This document shows positions 23,701 through 29,700 of a DNA stretch of 64,000 bases, one piece after another. The stretch's first letter is position 1, and each line of letters opens with the position of its first letter. The position numbers and the translations under genes are program-made. Source of the DNA: Phymorhynchus buccinoides. Lineage: Eukaryota; Mollusca; Gastropoda; Neogastropoda; Raphitomidae. The DNA lies in NCBI GenBank assembly GCA_017654935.2, contig CM065699.1, positions 39,948,867 through 40,012,866 of the forward strand, written 5' to 3'. Below the pieces are notes generated by a model. It was not told the DNA's origin and searched no databases. It was given only the letters and a program-made list of their open reading frames with translations.

Positions 23701-26700
23701 TAAAACAATTGGGTACCACAAATAATCGAATAATTCACGATTTTGGTCCTTATGCAATCCTTATCCTTTTCTCAAAATATCAGCCGTTCCTCAATACAAC
23801 GTTTCGAGTTTTAGACTCGCCAGCTATAGATTCCCCCACTGCAAGTTGACAGCAACTAGCTATGGCGAAGGAGGTTGTGAACTGGGGTTTGACTGGTGAC
23901 GGTTTGGAAGGTGATGAAGAGGGTTTTGATGGAGCCCCTTTTTTTCAGGCACGGACCGTCTAGCGGATGACATCTACACCATGCTGGGGCGTCGCCCGCC
24001 TTTCTTCATGACCATCTGCTGGAAGTACATCACCCCTTCCATTCTGGCCGTAAGAGTTGTTTTTTGTTTTTGTTTTTTAACCCTTTCACCGCCAGCCAAT
24101 TTTCAGTCAAAAAATACCATTAAACTTAACTGGGAAGAGAAAAAAAAGTTATCTGCAATATTGGGAATTCTTCTGTGATATGTCTAACATTAGGCCTATC
24201 TTTACCTCCCAAAATTAAGAAAATAGGGTATTTGGATAACAGGCCCTGATTTGATGCCTTGTGGTGACGTGGGTGTTAAGCCAATGTGGTGCATTAATGC
24301 GACATTGGCGGTGAAAAGGGTTAATGATAAAAACGTACAATACAATGTGTCTTTTTTACTACCAACCCGGATTGTCCTCCTCCCCTGAAAAAGTAGGACA
24401 AGCACAAGGCGTTTGTCCTACCAATTAACTCATTATGGAAAGTGTTTCAAATACGGAAAAGGTGAAATTGCGTTCATCCTTAATGTCGCGGGTGCTAACT
24501 CATAGTGGCGAGCGGGGTGTTTGCACGATGCTACTTTTTTGCATACGACAATCCCGGTTTGTAAATATTAATTACAAAAGTATATCTATTTTGTTTCTAT
24601 ATACACAAAATTAAAACATAGGGCACCATGCTATATTATATTATATATTTATGTCATAATTTTATTAAAAGTTGATTATTGGAGGGGCATCAACAGAGGC
24701 TCCCTTCCACCCATCAAGGGTGTTCCATGTTAATTTGATGTTTGTAGTGTTAAGTTGGTAATATGTCTGATGGTGACTAAAGTCATGAATAATAGAGAGT
24801 TCTTGTGCTAATGATATGTTTGTGTCCAAATATTCGTCATGTTAATACTGCGTGTTAAAATTTACTATTAAAATTTGTAAAATGGTGAGAAAACCCCCCC
24901 CAAAAAAACCCAACCTCATTGTGGACGAATTACGAGAATACTTAGAACAGGAGAACCCCAGTCAGGGCCTAATTCCGAGTATTCCTGGGACAGCGATTTC
25001 TGAGTCTAAAACTGACTTAAATCCATGTTTTTTTCAATCCAAACCATGTTTTTTGAGTTACTTCTCTTCATCACTCTTCCAGCTTTCATTTCACTTATGA
25101 TTGGCACTTCTGTTGCAATGTTTAATGTTAAAAACTAGCGCAACGCCGAGTACCGGTAACGCCAAGTACTGGTAACGCTGAGTACAGCAAATTTGAAGCG
25201 ATTCGGTTAAGAAACGGCGGAGTTATAAGGCCCTGTTTCCTGTTGGCGCTGCTCTGAGAGTGATGCGCTCTCCCGATTCTCTTCAAATTTGCTGCCAGGC
25301 TTTGCCCCGGCCACAGCAAGCCTGACAGCAAATTGGAAGCGATACGGTTAAGAAACGGCGGAGTTATTTGTGAAAAGGTTAAGCGGCATATATCGCGCGC
25401 ATTTCTAAATCGATTCGCTTCCGGTTTGGCACACGGATAGTCACTGTCCCCAGTCATCTACCTTCCAAATTCGAAGGCAATCCGTCCAGAAATAACGGAG
25501 ATACACAGGCGCCGAAAGGCCGGCGGATATGCGTTTCGCGCATTTGCCAAACAGCGCAAATGACACGACCGCCTCGGTTGCCGTTGCCATCGCCCCATTA
25601 GGGCTCATAGCAAATTTGAAGCGATTCGGTCGAAAAACGGCGGAGTTATAAGGCCCGTTTTGTGTTTCAGACACACACACACACACACACACGGACACTT
25701 GGCTTTTTACTATATGATGTGCAAAAATAGGCCCTACATGAGCCTCAGAAAATACTCAGATATATTTTCATTACCAGTGAGACTAATGATTCTGATTTTA
25801 ATGCCAGTAACCATGATTTCAAATAGAAAATTAAACTTGGATCAACTAGTAATCTTGTCAAAATGGAATAATTCACAGTGCTGAGTTTGGTTGCGTTTTT
25901 TGCGTGTTTTATTTTCCCAACTTTAACCCAAACTTTGGCTGTGACTACAACTGTGTTTCATTTTCCCAACTTTAACCCCAAATTCGACTGTGACTACAAC
26001 CGTGTTTCATTTTCCCAACTTTAACCCAAAATTTGACTGACTACAACTGTGTTTCATTTTCCCAACTTTAACCCAAAATTTGACTGACTACAACCGTGTT
26101 TCATTTTCCCAACTTTAACCCAAAATTTGACTGACTACAACTGTGTTTCATTTTCCCAACTTTAACCCAAACTTTGGCTGTGACTACAACAGTGTTTCAT
26201 TTTCCCAACTTTAACCCAAACTTTGGCTGTGACTACAACTGTGTTTCATTTTCCCAACTTTAACCCAAAATTTGACTGTAACTACAACAGTGTTTCATTT
26301 TCCCAACTTTGACCAAACACTTGACTGTGATTTTAACAGTGTTTCATTTTCCCAACTTTAACCCAAAGTTTGACTGTGACTACAACAGTGTTTCATTTTC
26401 CCAACTTTAACCTAAAGTTTGACAGCGACTACAGCAGTGTTTTATTTTTCCCAACTTTAACCCAAAACTTCAACAGTGTTATATTTGTCCCCAACTTTAA
26501 CCCAAAGTTTACCTATGACTACAACAGTTTCATTTTCCCCAACTTTAACCCAAAGTTTGGTTGTGACAGCAACTCTGTCGCTTTATTTTCTCAAGTTTTA
26601 ATTCCTTAAAATTGCTAAGAACATTAACTCTAGCTACCCTGGCTTTCTCTCTCTATCCTAAAACAGGTGGCTCTGGGGTTCGCCTTCTACGCCTACGTGC

Positions 26701-29700
26701 CTCCGACGTACGGAAAGTACGAGTTCCCGGAGTACGCCCACGCCATTGGCTGGATCATCGGGATCCTTCCCATCATCCCCATCCCCATCGTCGCGGCCTA
26801 CAAGATGATGGTCACCGAGGGCTCCTTCAGAGAGGTACAGTGCACTCCCTGGTGTTTAAGTCTGCACTCCCTGGTGTTTAAGTCTGCACTCCCTGGTGTT
26901 TAAGTCTGCACTCCCTGGTGTTTAAGTCTGCACTCCCTGGTGTTTAACTCTTCTACTACCAAGTGTTACTTAGACTGTTTACTGTTGAGCATCAAGTAAT
27001 TTTTGCAGCTGCACTGATTTTCGCACATACTCACTTTAAAAATCCAGTGTTTAATTCTGCACTCCCCGTTGTTAAAGTCTGCATTCCCTGGTGTTAATTC
27101 TGCGCTCTCTGGTGTTAATTCTGCACTCTCTGTTGTTAAGCCTGCACTCCCCGGTGTTAAGTATGCACTCCCCGGTGTTAATTCGGTACTCCCCTGTGTT
27201 AATTTTGCACTCCCTGGTGTCGATTCTGCACTCCCCGGTGTTGATTCTGCACTCCCCGGTGTTGATTATGCACTCCCCAGTGTTAATTATGCACTCCCCG
27301 GTGTTAAGGCTGCACTCCCTGGTGTTAAGTCTGCACTCCCTGGTGTTAAGGCTGCACCCCCCAGTGTTAATTATGCACTCCCCGGTGTTAAGGCTGCACT
27401 CCCTGGTGTTAAGTCTGCACTCCCTGGTGTTGATTCTGCACTCCCTGGTGTTGATTCTGCACTCCCTGGTGTTGATTCTGCACTCCCTGGTGTTGATTCT
27501 GCACTCCCTGGTGTTGATTCTGCACTCCCTGGTGTTGATTCTGCACTCCCTGGTGTTGATTCTGCACTCCCCAGTATAAACCTTTCGCTGCCAGCCATTG
27601 TTTGCCAAACAATACCATTAAACTCAACCAGGGTAGAGACAAAAAATCTGCAATATTGCGAATTCTTTTGTGACATGTATGACATTAGGCCTGTCCTTAC
27701 CTCCCAAAATTACGAAAATCGGGTCTTCAGACAACAAACCCTGACTTGATGCCTTTTAATTAGTGACGTGGGTGCTAAACCCTGATTTCACCCCTTTCAG
27801 TGACGTGGGTGCTAAACCATTGTGGTGCATAAATGCAACATTGGCGGTGAAAGGGTTAAGTCTGCACTCCCCCCAGTGTTAATTCTGTCATTGAAATCAG
27901 GGGGTCAGAATCGGCTCACGAAATATGTGGCTAGATTTTCAGAGGGGTTGCCTGGCTATTTTAATCATTCAACCAATCTTTATTATCCTGGTTATTATAT
28001 TACAAGGAAATTTTAAGCGGTCTCGCTTGAAAATTTTTTGTTAAAGAAAAAACATTTTTGACAAACTGGGGTGAAATTTTGTTACGCTCAAACCTGATGT
28101 GTCGCACATATGAGACTGCATGGGAAAAACAGACATAATGGAATATTCGCTTAAATTGATATTTTAATTTTTACAAGATGGAGCAGAGATTCCTTGTCAA
28201 TACACAGAAAACAGAATTGAGTTATCTTGTCTAGTGTTGTTTTTACAGCCGTTTGAAGTTTGACATTTGAGATGGACCATTTGCAGAAATCGGACATAGA
28301 AGACAGAATGTTGCCTCTTTCTTTCTATTGACTTGATTAATAATAACAAGTGCAACACCGAGCGGCTGCAAAGTCCCCTCGCAACATCGCCGAGCTACTC
28401 CGAAATCGGAATGTGTCGGTTGTACACATACATAAAAACGCATCAAAACAGCATGTAACTACATAAAAACAGCATGTAACTGAATAGTTTTTTTTATATA
28501 TAGCCTTGGGGTTCGGACCCGTGATTTGAGCGCGCGCGATCATGCGCACACGAGCGCACAGAAAAATTCATGACAACTGTGTTATAGACCATTCATCAAG
28601 AAATGTGAAAAAAAACTGCATTGAAATACATGCAAAACATCGCGAGATATTAGCGATTGTGTTTCGGGGTTTGAACCCCGTAACTGGCGCGACCTTGACC
28701 TTCATGTAAAACTAAATACATCAGTGGATAGCTGGCATCTTGGCAAACTAGTATACCAAATTTGATGATGATACACTGAATAGTTTTTGAGAAAAACGGA
28801 CGAATAGCTGGACGGACGGAGGCACGCCAGACGGACACTGGACGGACGGACCAGACAAAAACAATAGCTCCCTGAACCTTAGGCTCGGGGACTAATAATA
28901 ATAATAATAAATAAATCTTCTATAGCGCTATTCTCCCGACACAGCAGGACTCGCCGCGCTTTACATGGGAAAAAAAAAGGTTTACGCATACAAAAAATAT
29001 TCAAAATTTAGAAGAAAAAAAATCACTTTATCGCACTCACACAACTCACATTTAAAATACCTGCATAAAACATGAATTGTTCATTGAAAAAATATCTTTA
29101 CAGGGTTGACTGACAGTGGATGGACAGACAGAAATTAACAGAGATATTTTCTGAAAAGATGCGTCTTCAGGCCAGTTTTGAAAGGAGACAGAGATGGAGA
29201 GCTGTGGAGAAAGAAAGGGAGATTGTTCCAGATGAATAAACAAAGAAATAATTCAAAATTGTTTTTCTTGTTGTGGATACTGGGAGAATACATAAAAATA
29301 TGCATAAATATGCCCGAAATAGAACATTTATATTTTTGGGCGGTTGACTATTTTTGGCTTTTGCTCAAAAACATTCTGAGCGACGTATGTTGGTTTTTAC
29401 CATCACTCGTATGTGCGTCAAAATTAACTCGTTCAAGTCGTTCCACCCATATATGGCCGGAATTAATATAAAGCTGTCGATTTGATGAATTTGTTTCAAG
29501 GGAAATTAATCTGTGTGCACACCACATTTTTGTCGCTTCTAAACTCGCTTCGCTCCCTTAGGCCACACTTGTTTGCCTCTTACTATGCGTTTATAGTGGT
29601 ATCACTAATTGCTGTAGATAGTTGTTTTTTCTATATAAAGTGTATATATAAAACAATTTGATCTACCACTTCCTTGTATGTCTAAACCTGAAGTAGAAAC

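Noticed and set aside
27069..27749. 226-codon SALPGV-repeat open frame
   Set aside because: The 18-bp unit is a multiple of three, so frames stay open on both strands; it lies in an intron, starts after a good donor, and a MITE sits within it.
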